A stretch of 64,000 nt of DNA from Mucilaginibacter pineti (GCF_900101875.1 NZ_FNAI01000008.1:248001-312000), one strand, 5' to 3'; counted from the stretch's first letter, positions 45,001 through 53,639 are shown. Notes: generated by a model not told the origin, from the sequence alone. Made by a program: numbers and translations.

Positions 45001-45039
45001 AAACACAAAAAGCGGCTTGCGCCGCTTTTTGTGTTTTTT
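44998..45039. terminator. Strong bidirectional terminator
   Basis: A near-perfect stem of about 19 bp (AAAAACACAAAAAGCGGC with its complement around TTGC) with flanking A- and T-runs separates the convergent barrel-protein and thioesterase genes. Confidence 0.88.
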
Positions 45040-45101
45040 AGCAAACCTCGTTATTGCTGTTAGGTTTTCGGTGCTTTGCTTTTGGCTTTCAGCCTTCCGC
45101 T

Positions 45102-45485
45102 TTACAATACGCTTACTTTCTGCTTATGCTCGTCAATTGCTACAAATGTGAATGTGCCGGTGATGGCTTTTTCGCGGTTAAAGGAGTACATCTCTTCAAT
45201 GTAAATTTCTACTTGTACTTTTAGGCTGGTATTGCCAATGTGCGATACTGTACCAATCAGTTCAATGATTGTACCTGCGGGAATAGGGCGGGTAAAGTCA
45301 ATTCTGTCTGACGATACGGTTACCATTCTTTTACGGGTGAAACGGGTTGCTGTAATAAAGGCCACCTCGTCCATAAGGTGCATGGCGGTACCGCCAAAAA
45401 GGGTATCGTAGTGGTTGGTGGTATTGGGGAATACTGCCTTAAATATGCGTGTTTCGGATGCTTTGATCCTTTCGTCTATGGTCAT
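45102..45485 (-). CDS. Hotdog-fold acyl-CoA thioesterase
   Basis: 127 aa from ATG 45483-45485. The core VFPNTTNHYDTLFGGTAMHLMDEVAF is the acyl-CoA hydrolase hotdog signature, with Asp and Asn/His at the usual places. A longer frame up to 45554 runs into the palindromic repeat at 45516-45598 and is not used. It probably hydrolyses medium- or long-chain acyl-CoA. The neighbour FabH also handles acyl thioesters. Confidence 0.9.
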   Translation of the reverse strand: MTIDERIKASETRIFKAVFPNTTNHYDTLFGGTAMHLMDEVAFITATRFTRKRMVTVSSDRIDFTRPIPAGTIIELIGTVSHIGNTSLKVQVEIYIEEMYSFNREKAITGTFTFVAIDEHKQKVSVL

Positions 45486-45515
45486 TTGAATGAAGTTTGG
45501 GTGGATGGAACACAA

Positions 45516-45598
45516 AGGCCTGTCATGCTGAACTTGTAGAAGCATAGCGGGCACTTACCCAGCACGCACTCTTTCTATAAGCTCAGGGTGACAGGCCT
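45516..45598. repeat. Palindromic repeat (GTCATGCTGAAC type)
   Basis: AGGCCTGTCATGCTGAACTT at the left and GCTCAGGGTGACAGGCCT at the right form an imperfect foldback of 83 bp between fabH and the thioesterase. It has the same length and plan as 31991-32073 and 50623-50706. Confidence 0.7.
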
Positions 45599-45624
45599 GT
45601 AAATTAAAATGTATTAAATAGAGA

Positions 45625-46623
45625 CTATCGCAGTTTGCCCCATTTTAAATACGTTGCGCCCCATGAAAAACCTGCGCCAAAGGCGGTAAGGATCATGTTG
45701 TCGTTGTATTTAAAATCGTTTTTAAAATCCCAAAGTACAAGCGGGATAGTTGCGGCAGTAGTATTTCCGTATCGTTCGATGTTTATTTTAACGCGATCGG
45801 CAGGCAAACCCAAATTATCGCCAACGGCATGTATAATACGATAGTTAGCCTGGTGAGGTATCAGCCAGTCAATATCGTTAATTACCATATCATTGCGCTT
45901 TAAAATATCGGTACAGGCTTCTGTCATTCCTTTAATGGCGGCTTTAAAAACAACCCGTCCATCCTGGAAAATAAAATGCTTGTTTTGTTCAACACTTTCT
46001 GTAGTAGCCGGTATTTTTGAACCACCACCAGGCACTAACAAATGTTCGCGACCGTGGCCATCGGTTTTAAATACACTATCTATCATACCAATATCCTCAG
46101 TAGTTTGCTCCAGCAAAACAGCGCCGGCACCATCGCCAAACAAGATACAGGTATTACGATCTTTATAATTTATGATAGCGCTGTTTTGATCGGCACCTAC
46201 AACAATAACTTTTTTGTAGCGGTTACTCTCTACCAAACTGGCGCCCAAAGTAAAAGCATAAAGAAACCCGCTGCAGGCAGCGTTAACATCCGTAGCCCAT
46301 GCATTGCTTAAACCAACCTTATCGCAAACTATGCTGGCGGTTGATAAAAGCAGGTGATCTGGCGTTGAAGTAGCAATAATTATACAGTCAATTTCGGCCG
46401 CAGAAATATTAGCAGTTTCCAATAAATTTTTCACTGCTGCAGCGGCCATATCTGATGTTGCCTGCATCGGGTCGGTTAAAATTCGCCTTTCCTTAATGCC
46501 GGTTCTTGAAACTATCCACTCGCTGTTAGTTTCAACCATCTTCTCTAAATCGCTGTTACTCAATATAGTATCCGGTACAAACCCTCCAACTCCTGTAATA
46601 ACTGCGCTACTCTTTAATCTCAT
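45625..46623 (-). CDS. fabH: 3-oxoacyl-ACP synthase III
   Basis: 332 aa. FabH starts fatty-acid synthesis by condensing acyl-CoA with malonyl-ACP. The catalytic triad is visible: Cys117 in NAACSGFLYAF, His257 in IPHQANYR and Asn287 in ERYGNTTAATIP. This copy stands apart from plsX or acpP, so it may be an additional paralogue. It follows metE after a strong terminator, so it has its own promoter. Confidence 0.93.
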   Translation of the reverse strand: MRLKSSAVITGVGGFVPDTILSNSDLEKMVETNSEWIVSRTGIKERRILTDPMQATSDMAAAAVKNLLETANISAAEIDCIIIATSTPDHLLLSTASIVCDKVGLSNAWATDVNAACSGFLYAFTLGASLVESNRYKKVIVVGADQNSAIINYKDRNTCILFGDGAGAVLLEQTTEDIGMIDSVFKTDGHGREHLLVPGGGSKIPATTESVEQNKHFIFQDGRVVFKAAIKGMTEACTDILKRNDMVINDIDWLIPHQANYRIIHAVGDNLGLPADRVKINIERYGNTTAATIPLVLWDFKNDFKYNDNMILTAFGAGFSWGATYLKWGKLR

Positions 46624-46640
46624 AAATACTCAAAAATCTG

Positions 46641-46677
46641 AAAAAACAGGCAAGTATACGGAAATTGCCTGTTTTTT
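46641..46677. terminator. Terminator of metE
   Basis: AAAAAACAGGCAA (46641-46653) pairs with TTGCCTGTTTTTT (46665-46677), with T-run on the minus strand. It lies 6 bp after the metE stop. Confidence 0.9.
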
Positions 46678-46682
46678 CTTTG

Positions 46683-49016
46683 TCATGCTACTGTTGTTTC
46701 TACAACTAACTGCCTAAGTTGTTTCGCAGCTTGTACCATATTTACCAGCGCTACCTGTGTTTCGGGCCAGTGACGGGTCTTTAAACCGCAATCCGGATTA
46801 ACCCAGATATTACCGGCCGGCAACAAATTTGCAGCCTTTTCAATGAGGCTCACCATCTCGGTAACAGTAGGTACGCGGGGCGAATGGATGTCATAAACAC
46901 CGGGGCCAATTTCGTTTGGATATTTAAAATCAGCAAAGGCGCTTAGCAGGTCCATTTGCGAACGCGAAGTTTCAATGGTAATAACATCGGCATCCATATC
47001 GGCAATGTTGCCAATAATATCGTTGAACTCGCTGTAGCACATGTGCGTGTGAATTTGCGTTTCATCGCGCACGCCGCTGGCCGAAACCCGGAAGGCCCGC
47101 ACCGCCCAATGCAGGTAAGCCGCCCAATCCTTTTTACGTAAGGGCAAACCTTCGCGTATGGCGGGTTCATCTATCTGGATAACTTTTATGCCTGCCTGCT
47201 CCAGTGCCACAACCTCATCGCGGATGGCCAGTGCTATCTGGTAGGTGGTTTCTGACCGCGGCTGATCGTCCCGTACAAACGACCATTGCAGTATAGTTAC
47301 CGGGCCTGTAAGCATGCCTTTCATCAATTTATTGGTATTGGCCTGCGCAAAGCTGCTCCAGCGTACCGTCATATCTGCAGGGCGACTGATATCGCCATAT
47401 ATAACCGGGGGCTTTACGCAGCGGCTGCCATAACTTTGCACCCATCCGTTTTTGGTGAACAGGAAACCATCCAAACGTTCGCCAAAGTACTCTACCATGT
47501 CGTTACGTTCAAACTCGCCGTGCACCAGCACATCAAGGCCAATGTTTTCCTGCCAGCGTATGGCATCTATGGTGGCCTTCTCAATGGCTTCATCGTATTG
47601 GGCAGTAGTTAGTTCGCCTTTTTTAAGTCGTGCCCTTAGCGAGCGGATATCATCTGTTTGGGGGAATGAGCCTATGGTAGTTGTAGGGTACAGTGGGAGT
47701 TTAAAGCGCGCCTGCTGAATTTTTTGTCGCGCGGCAAATGAACTATCGCGTTGTGCATCTGTATCAGTTATGGCTTCGGTACGCTGCTTCACATCGTGCT
47801 TATGGATCAGTTTAGACAGGTTACGGCTTGATATAGCTTGAATATTAGCCTGTAGCAGTTCGTTATCGCCATCAATAATACTGGCCAGTTCATTAACCTC
47901 GTTCAGTTTCTGTTTGGCAAAAGCCATCCAGTTTTTTATTTCGGGGTTGATGGTAGTTTCCAGATCCAAATCAAAAGGTGTATGCAGCAGTGAGCAGCCA
48001 GGGGCCACCATCACCCTGTCTTTACCTAATGCGGTTATCGCCTTTTTAATATGCGATAAAGAGCGGATATAATCATTTTTCCAGATGTTGCGACCATCTA
48101 CCACCCCCAGCGAAAGGCTTATCGACGCTGGCAATAAACTCAACACATGATCCAGTTGGTGCGGTGCACGTACCAGATCGATATGAAGTGCACTTACGGG
48201 CAGATTTACTGCCAGTTCGGTATTTTCATGCAGGCTTTCAAAATAGGTAGTAAGCAGCAGCTTAACGCCTTTACAGTTTTTGCTGATCTCTTTATAAGCA
48301 TAAACGTAGGCCTCCTTTTCTTTTTGGGTCAAATCAAGCGCCAGATATGGTTCATCTATCTGCACCCATCCGGCACCGTAGCCTTTTAACCTGTTCAATA
48401 CTTCAATATAAACAGGCACCAGTTTTTTGATCAGATCGATCCTGTCAAAACCTGCCTGTTTTTCTTTCCCTACTAACAGATAAGTTACCGGGCCAATTAG
48501 CACCGGCTTAGGCGTGTTTTGCAGGTGTTGTTTAGCAAGATTAAATTCGTCGAAGATTTTTTCGCTAAACAGGCGAAACTGCTGATCTTTTACAAACTCT
48601 GGTACAATGTAATGGTAGTTGGTATCAAACCATTTGGTCATTTCCATAGCGGTAATGTCCAAACCATCTCTTTGATAGCCGCGGGCCATTGCAAAATACA
48701 GGTCAATTTCGGTGTTGGCTTTGTTTTGGGTAAGCACTGGGGTGTAACGCTCAGGAATGTTACCCAGCATCAGCGAGGTATCCAGCACCTGGTCGTAAAA
48801 ACTAAAGTCGTTACAGGGAATAAGATCGATACCGGCATCAGTTTGAATTTGCCAGTGTTGCAGCCGCAGCTTGCGGGCAACGGCAAACAGATCATCACGG
48901 CCATACTGACCAGACCAGTACAGTTCACTGGCTTTTTTGAGTTCACGGAGGGCGCCCACACGAGGGTACCCGAGATTGTTTTTGAGCATACGCATAAAAC
49001 TTTTTTGGTTAAACAT
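46683..49016 (-). CDS. metE: Cobalamin-independent methionine synthase
   Basis: 777 aa, standard MetE length. It makes methionine from homocysteine with methyltetrahydrofolate polyglutamate. The N-terminal block LGYPRVGALRELKKASELYW matches E. coli MetE. Zinc ligands are seen in HTHMCYSEF and NPDCGLKTR near the C-terminus. Alternative starts at 48995 and 48989 fit the usual N-terminus better than 49016; no Shine-Dalgarno decides it. A cobalamin riboswitch lies upstream, so B12 should repress it. Confidence 0.96.
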   Translation of the reverse strand: MFNQKSFMRMLKNNLGYPRVGALRELKKASELYWSGQYGRDDLFAVARKLRLQHWQIQTDAGIDLIPCNDFSFYDQVLDTSLMLGNIPERYTPVLTQNKANTEIDLYFAMARGYQRDGLDITAMEMTKWFDTNYHYIVPEFVKDQQFRLFSEKIFDEFNLAKQHLQNTPKPVLIGPVTYLLVGKEKQAGFDRIDLIKKLVPVYIEVLNRLKGYGAGWVQIDEPYLALDLTQKEKEAYVYAYKEISKNCKGVKLLLTTYFESLHENTELAVNLPVSALHIDLVRAPHQLDHVLSLLPASISLSLGVVDGRNIWKNDYIRSLSHIKKAITALGKDRVMVAPGCSLLHTPFDLDLETTINPEIKNWMAFAKQKLNEVNELASIIDGDNELLQANIQAISSRNLSKLIHKHDVKQRTEAITDTDAQRDSSFAARQKIQQARFKLPLYPTTTIGSFPQTDDIRSLRARLKKGELTTAQYDEAIEKATIDAIRWQENIGLDVLVHGEFERNDMVEYFGERLDGFLFTKNGWVQSYGSRCVKPPVIYGDISRPADMTVRWSSFAQANTNKLMKGMLTGPVTILQWSFVRDDQPRSETTYQIALAIRDEVVALEQAGIKVIQIDEPAIREGLPLRKKDWAAYLHWAVRAFRVSASGVRDETQIHTHMCYSEFNDIIGNIADMDADVITIETSRSQMDLLSAFADFKYPNEIGPGVYDIHSPRVPTVTEMVSLIEKAANLLPAGNIWVNPDCGLKTRHWPETQVALVNMVQAAKQLRQLVVETTVA

Positions 49017-49164
49017 TAAATTGAATTAATGCTCCTTACGGTTTTCGGTATGCTTTCGGAGGAAATGGTAATTAAAGGTAAAAGCCTAACATGCAGGCAC
49101 GCGAATGCCCGGACAGGTTATTCTTTTTCTTCGACTACTGCTTCAAAACGCGAAAGCATTGTCT

Positions 49165-49340
49165 TAATACATTGAGGCAAGTATCCTGGCTTATAACATT
49201 GTTGCCGTCCTTCTCGCCCCGGTTGGTTGGGACAATGGACTTGATAAAGGCAACAACCTTTTGTGTTACTTACAGTTGCGCGACAGCCCGTGATTTACAC
49301 ACGGTTCCTTATTAATCCCTGCCTTAAACAGGGAACCACA
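49165..49340 (-). ncRNA. Cobalamin (B12) riboswitch upstream of metE
   Basis: On the minus strand the RNA has the classic core GGAACCGTGTGTAAATCACG and GGCTGTCGCGCAACTGTAA, a variable arm, and the B12 box AAGCCAGGATACTTGCCTC (49174-49192). The 5' part GGTTCCCTG...CAGGGA folds on itself. About 150 nt separate the B12 box from metE; a small GCCT...AGGC-TTTT hairpin near 49085-49105 may be the expression platform. Boundaries are approximate. Confidence 0.93.
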
Positions 49341-49391
49341 TTGCAGAAAAAAAGTAAAGAACTTTATTGGGAGCGAATATAGGGAATAATC

Positions 49392-49436
49392 AGATATGCA
49401 GATGTGCAGATTTCAGATGTGCAGATTTTAAATGTG
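49392..49436. repeat. Half-copy of the TGCAGAT repeat
   Basis: ATCAGATATGCAGATGTGCAG and CAGATGTGCAGATTTT-type words, like the outer arms of 33588-33760, adjoin REPIN copy 3. Confidence 0.5.
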
Positions 49437-49460
49437 AAGGGGGGGCAACAAACGCAGATT

Positions 49461-49628
49461 ACTTACCCGCCCATCGCTGCGCTCGGGCACCCTTTCTTCA
49501 GCTTCGCTGGAAAGAGGGTTTGCATAGTTAACGCTTCAAGAAATCGATAGAAAAACAAAACATGTTATCACCCTCTTTGCGGCGAAGCCGGAGAGAGGGT
49601 CGGCCAGCGAAGCGTAGCCGGGGTGAGT
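49461..49628. repeat. REPIN-like palindromic element, copy 3 (inverted)
   Basis: 168 bp starting ACTTACCCGCCC and ending GGGGTGAGT, in the opposite orientation to copies 1 and 2. The outer flank CGCAGATTA is the complement of copy 2's flank. It lies between the riboswitch and the PAP2 gene. Confidence 0.87.
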
Positions 49629-49934
49629 CGAAACAGCAAGCAGAGCCGATTTCCATCAGCCGCACACCACACCAACCACACCTCAGAAACCAGTAACTTA
49701 TTTGACCTGCTTTTTACGGCTTGATCTGCTTTTTATGAAAGAATTTACCATTATACAAACCACACTACACGCTACCAACAGGTATACTAACATTACTGAT
49801 TTTTGCATTTGTTTACAATTAGATTATAAATGTAACAGATGTGATACAAACAATGCAAGTGTTTTTGAAAATAATCATTTTACCGGTTTGGATGAAAAGT
49901 CAGCAATGGCTTATTTTATCGCTCCGCGTCAAAT
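49629..49934. other. Gene-free spacer upstream of the riboswitch region
   Basis: AT-rich DNA with no repeat or credible gene seen. A plus-strand open frame crossing into the PAP2 gene (from 49702) has atypical composition and is not called. Confidence 0.4.
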
Positions 49935-50546
49935 TTACTTTTTCAAAAACAGCAACGGCAAAGCACTGCCCGCGCCTAATACGGCTCCGGTTGCTACATC
50001 TGTAGGATAATGAACTCCAAGATACATGCGCGAATAACCTGTTGCCCCCGCCCATAAATAAGCCGGAGCAATCACATACCATTTTGGATAAGCTATCGAT
50101 AAAGCCGTAGCCGTAGCAAACGAGGATGAACTATGGCCCGATGGAAAAGAATAGCCGCCGGGGCGGTAAACAGGCGTAATACTTATATTTTGAATAAAGG
50201 GCCTCGGCCGTTTTACTATTTGCTTAATAAGGGTTGTAAAACCATAAGATAGCAAAGTGCTGCTGGCAACATACAATGAATTTTGGCGCATCTCTTTATC
50301 ATTGCTGATGATGCCGCCAACCAGCAAACCCGCGGGTACACCTACATTTCCATACATGAGGTTTTTGCTGATGAACATGAAAAAACCAGTTTGCTCGGGC
50401 GTGCGGTTATTTGCCAGATCAATCATGATTCTGTCGTCCAGCTGTTGCAGGCGCGCCTGGGCATGTGTTGAGAATGAGCAAAAACTGGTGGCTGCCTGTA
50501 TAAAAAGGAGGAGTATTAAAAATTGGGTTCGAAGGATCTTTTTCAT
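49935..50546 (-). CDS. PAP2 family phosphatase
   Basis: 203 aa with a signal peptide or first helix (1-30). The three phosphatase signature motifs are KQIVKRPRP (C1), PSGHSSSSF (C2) and SRMYLGVHYPTD (C3), all with catalytic residues intact. Such membrane or periplasmic enzymes dephosphorylate lipid phosphates such as undecaprenyl pyrophosphate or PA. The specific lipid is unknown. Own transcription unit. Confidence 0.92.
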   Translation of the reverse strand: MKKILRTQFLILLLFIQAATSFCSFSTHAQARLQQLDDRIMIDLANNRTPEQTGFFMFISKNLMYGNVGVPAGLLVGGIISNDKEMRQNSLYVASSTLLSYGFTTLIKQIVKRPRPFIQNISITPVYRPGGYSFPSGHSSSSFATATALSIAYPKWYVIAPAYLWAGATGYSRMYLGVHYPTDVATGAVLGAGSALPLLFLKK

Positions 50547-50622
50547 AGATGAACGCTGCCGGCAATAAAATCACAAGGTAAATATTATTTCATCAACTTG
50601 GGGCTTCATACAAATACAGAAG

Positions 50623-50706
50623 TTGTCATTCTGAGCGATAGCGAAGAATCTGATCGTCGATATGCAAGCCGCTCAGTAGATTCTTCGCTATCGCTCAGAA
50701 TGACAA
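50623..50706. repeat. Perfect 29-bp-arm palindrome (GTCATTCTGAGCG type)
   Basis: Arms 50623-50651 and 50678-50706 are perfect inverted repeats beginning TTGTCATTCTGAGCGATAGC, around a 26-bp loop. It lies between PAP2 and the isochorismatase-like gene. Same size class as 31991-32073 and 45516-45598. Perfect arms suggest recent insertion. Confidence 0.9.
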
Positions 50707-50717
50707 AGTATTATTAA

Positions 50718-51287
50718 TTATAGTTCATTCATCTTCGCAATGATCTCATCAGCGGTGCCTATCTCTCCCAGCCTTGGTAAAATATATTTCAGGCTATTAA
50801 TGTGCGCGTCCATAAATAAATCTGTCACGGCATCGCTGGCAAAGGCTATGTTATAACCGCGTTCGTTGGCCTGGCGGGCGGTGCTTTCAACACCAATACT
50901 GGTGGCAACGCCGGCGAGCACAATTTGGGTGATACCCCGTTTCTGCAACTCATCATGCAGGGCGGTTTCGTAAAATGCGCCCCAGGTTGTTTTAGTAATG
51001 CGGATATCATCTGCTTCAACAGCAATTTCGGGTGTTATGTCCAGCCAATCTGCTTTGGGGGCTGCGCCGCCTGTGGGGTTACTGTCCTTGCGTGTTTTTG
51101 ATGCAGCCGAACCAATCGGATTAACATTTACAAGCACGACCGGCAAACCTGCCTTACGAAAAGCGGTTACCAATTTGGCCGACTTAGCTATCACCCCGGC
51201 AATTGGATGAGCAACGTTTAACTGCACGATCATCATCTGCAGATCTATAAGTACAAGGGCTGTGTTTTTATCAATAGTAGTTATCAT
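50718..51287 (-). CDS. Isochorismatase-like hydrolase lacking the catalytic cysteine
   Basis: 189 aa Rossmann-like cysteine-hydrolase fold. The conserved Asp15 (ALVLIDLQ) and Lys99 (ITKTTWGAF) of the triad are present. The third position, where cysteine sits in nicotinamidase-like enzymes, is Gly132 in GVATSIGVESTAR. True isochorismatases also lack the cysteine, so it may be active on a non-amide substrate or have lost activity. It is the last gene of the marR-MFS-isochorismatase unit (11 bp gap). Confidence 0.85.
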   Translation of the reverse strand: MITTIDKNTALVLIDLQMMIVQLNVAHPIAGVIAKSAKLVTAFRKAGLPVVLVNVNPIGSAASKTRKDSNPTGGAAPKADWLDITPEIAVEADDIRITKTTWGAFYETALHDELQKRGITQIVLAGVATSIGVESTARQANERGYNIAFASDAVTDLFMDAHINSLKYILPRLGEIGTADEIIAKMNEL

Positions 51288-51298
51288 ATTAATGCGGT

Positions 51299-52567
51299 TT
51301 AATTAGATGTAAGTGTATTTATTGGTGAATGTTCCAACGTGAGCTCTGTTGCTTTTTTAAGCTTACTTTTCTTTAAGAAACGCAGGTGCAGCAGCCCGAT
51401 GGAAAGCGCTACCAAACCCTCGCCCAAAACGGTATCGGGTACCCCTATGCGTTGCGATACAGCCCCTACTATTAATCCGCCAAGCGGTTGCATCCCAAAG
51501 AACGCCATAGCGTAAAAACTTATTACACGACCGCGCATGGCAGGATCTACCGTGGTTTGGATGAGGGTGTTGCTGATCGTTATCTGCGACATCATGCCGA
51601 AACCGGTAACCGCTGCGAAAAGCAGCGCCAGCGGGTAATTGTTCATATGCGAAAATATCACCAGTCCGGCACCAAATACCAGCGTGTTTATGGCGAGGAT
51701 CTTCTTTAAATTATGCCCCGGCTTTAACGAAGCCAGGTAAATAGCCCCCGAAAATGCACCTAACCCTATCAGGCTGTCTATCACTCCAAAAGTGGATGCC
51801 GTACCCTTGAAAATATCCTTGGCATACACCGGTATCAATGTACTAAAGGGCAATACCAGCAGACTTATCATGGATAGCATGATGAGCACAAATTTAATAG
51901 ATGGTGTATTTTTGATGTAAGTAAAACCTTCCTTCAGCTCAAAAAAGATATTGTGGGTATGCGGTTTCGATTCGGATTTAGGCAACTTCATCAGCAACAA
52001 CGAACCTATTACCGCTATAAAGCTGGCTGCATTGGCGCCAAAACATACGGTATCTCCAAATTTCTCCAGCACCAAACCTGCAATACCCGGGCCTATTAAA
52101 CGCGACAGGTTCACCATAGATGAATTAAGCGCCAGGGCATTTGGCAAATCTTCTTTACTGTTCACCATTTCGTAAACCAACGATTGCCGGGCTGGCACAT
52201 CAAAGGCATTAATAACGCCCAGCAGCGCGCTCAGTGCAATAATTTCCCAAATAAAATAATGTCCGAAAAACACGAGCAAGGTAAGTAGCACTGCCTGTAC
52301 CATAGATGCAGCCTGCGTAGCCAGCAGCAAGCGGTAGCGGTTATACCTGTCTGATACCACGCCGCCCAAAAACGATAACATAAACGATGGGAACAAGCTG
52401 GCAAAAAGTGAAACTCCCAGCATAAACTTGGAGTGCGTTTGTGAATAAACCACCCAGCTTACGGCGGTTTTCTGCATCCAGGTACCTACCAATGATATGG
52501 ACTGACCTGCAAAGTATAGCCGGTAGTTACGGCTCTTAAAAGCGCTAAAAGTATTAATATTCATCAC
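51299..52567 (-). CDS. MFS transporter (enterobactin-exporter-like group)
   Basis: 422 aa with about twelve membrane helices. The N-terminal FRLYFAGQSISLVGTWMQ-like stretch and GVVSDRYNRYRLLL loop fit the MFS_3/EntS-like exporter group. It is flanked by a MarR regulator (26 bp upstream) and an isochorismatase-like gene downstream, the common plan of a regulated efflux unit. Its substrate is unknown. Confidence 0.88.
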   Translation of the reverse strand: MMNINTFSAFKSRNYRLYFAGQSISLVGTWMQKTAVSWVVYSQTHSKFMLGVSLFASLFPSFMLSFLGGVVSDRYNRYRLLLATQAASMVQAVLLTLLVFFGHYFIWEIIALSALLGVINAFDVPARQSLVYEMVNSKEDLPNALALNSSMVNLSRLIGPGIAGLVLEKFGDTVCFGANAASFIAVIGSLLLMKLPKSESKPHTHNIFFELKEGFTYIKNTPSIKFVLIMLSMISLLVLPFSTLIPVYAKDIFKGTASTFGVIDSLIGLGAFSGAIYLASLKPGHNLKKILAINTLVFGAGLVIFSHMNNYPLALLFAAVTGFGMMSQITISNTLIQTTVDPAMRGRVISFYAMAFFGMQPLGGLIVGAVSQRIGVPDTVLGEGLVALSIGLLHLRFLKKSKLKKATELTLEHSPINTLTSN

Positions 52568-52593
52568 TCACTATCCCCTCTCCACGGGAAAAA

Positions 52594-53031
52594 TCAATCA
52601 AAATTTACAATTTTTGTTAATGGCCCTATTACCTGCCTAAGCATTTCCTGCTCCTGGGCCGTGCAGGTAGCCTCAATGGCATCATTAAGCCAGGCGTTAC
52701 GCTCGTTACGCACTTGGTACAACATCTGCCTGCCTGTTTCAGATAAGGTGATGATGGCCTTGCGTTTGTCCGTTTCAGAAATTCGCCGGTTTATTAAGCC
52801 GCGCTGCTGCAGGTTGCTTAATATTTGCGACATGCTTTGAGTGGTTATCTTTTCCATTGCAGCCAGCTCATTGGGCAGCAATTCCTGGTGCTGATCAAGC
52901 AGGGCAATGGTTGATCGTTCGGTTAACGACAGCTTATCGGCAGTTTGGGAATGCTTCCGCAATACCTTTATCAGCCTGGTTACTACGGTTCGCAGGTCGC
53001 CTGCCAGTTGAATATCTTTTTCTTGTGCCAT
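52594..53031 (-). CDS. MarR family transcriptional regulator
   Basis: 145 aa, a winged-helix dimer of typical length. The DNA-recognition region is ELLPNELAAMEKITTQSMSQ with the wing RISETDKRKAIITLS. It probably represses its own operon: overlapping palindromes cover the -7 element 9-33 bp upstream of its start (53040-53069). Ligand unknown. Confidence 0.92.
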   Translation of the reverse strand: MAQEKDIQLAGDLRTVVTRLIKVLRKHSQTADKLSLTERSTIALLDQHQELLPNELAAMEKITTQSMSQILSNLQQRGLINRRISETDKRKAIITLSETGRQMLYQVRNERNAWLNDAIEATCTAQEQEMLRQVIGPLTKIVNFD

Positions 53032-53039
53032 ATTGGTAA

Positions 53040-53069
53040 GTAAACTTGTAAGTTTACCTTACAAATATA
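53040..53069 (-). promoter_or_regulatory. marR promoter -7 element and overlapping palindromic operator
   Basis: The minus strand has TATATTTG (53062-53069), a perfect TAnnTTTG -7 box. GTAAACTT-GT-AAGTTTAC (53040-53057) and TTGTAAG-N5-CTTACAA (53046-53064) are perfect overlapping inverted repeats. The second reaches into the -7 box, as expected for autorepression. A near -33 match (TTAG) lies about 17 bp further up. Confidence 0.7.
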
Positions 53070-53174
53070 GGAATTAAATTATCTACCTAATGTCATATCA
53101 TGATTTAACGTGGTAACTGTTTATTTCTACTGTTCATACGTAATGCTTTCTTAAGGATTATAAATATCATTTTG

Positions 53175-53182
53175 TAAATTTG
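53175..53182 (+). promoter_or_regulatory. -7 promoter element (TAAATTTG) for the haemoglobin gene
   Basis: Perfect TAnnTTTG on the plus strand, 42 bp upstream of the ATG at 53224. No strong -33 box at the right spacing. Confidence 0.4.
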
Positions 53183-53223
53183 CTTATCGCCAGCCACCAA
53201 TATTAAATAAAACGGTATCGCAC

Positions 53224-53616
53224 ATGAGCACCAAACATGATATAGCATCTATCAATGATATTAAGCTATTGGTTGATACTTTTTATACAAAGGTTGCTGA
53301 AGATGATATTTTAGCCCCGATATTTAACCAACGCCTCGGTAATAACTGGCTGCCCCACCTGGAAAAAATGTATACTTTTTGGCAAACCATACTATTAGAG
53401 GAGTATACCTACAATGGCAGGCCTTTTCCGCCTCATGCCAGGCTACCGGTTGATGAAACTCACTTTAATGAATGGTTAAGCTTATTTACAAAAACTGTAG
53501 ATAACCTGTTTATTGGCGAAAAAGCCGATGAGGCAAAATGGAGGGCCGGGAAAATGGCCGAAATGTTTCAGCTTAAAATTGCCCATATTAAAAACAACCC
53601 CTTAAATATATTGTAA
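53224..53616 (+). CDS. Group III truncated haemoglobin
   Basis: 130 aa, the length and pattern of TrHb group 3. The segment LVDTFYTKVAEDDILAPIFNQRL leads to the haem-proximal region PHLEKMYTFWQTILL and the HARLPVDETHFNEWL stretch. Such globins bind O2 or NO, and some help against nitrosative stress. Expressed from its own promoter, divergent from marR. Confidence 0.9.
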   Translation: MSTKHDIASINDIKLLVDTFYTKVAEDDILAPIFNQRLGNNWLPHLEKMYTFWQTILLEEYTYNGRPFPPHARLPVDETHFNEWLSLFTKTVDNLFIGEKADEAKWRAGKMAEMFQLKIAHIKNNPLNIL

Positions 53617-53639
53617 ACATCAATTTGTAAGTTTGCAGT

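Noticed and set aside
45486..45554. N-terminal extension of the thioesterase
   Set aside because: Overlaps the palindromic repeat; homologues start near the MTIDERIKA stretch.
49702..50010. Plus-strand open frame overlapping the PAP2 gene
   Set aside because: No family match, atypical composition, overlaps the real gene in antisense.
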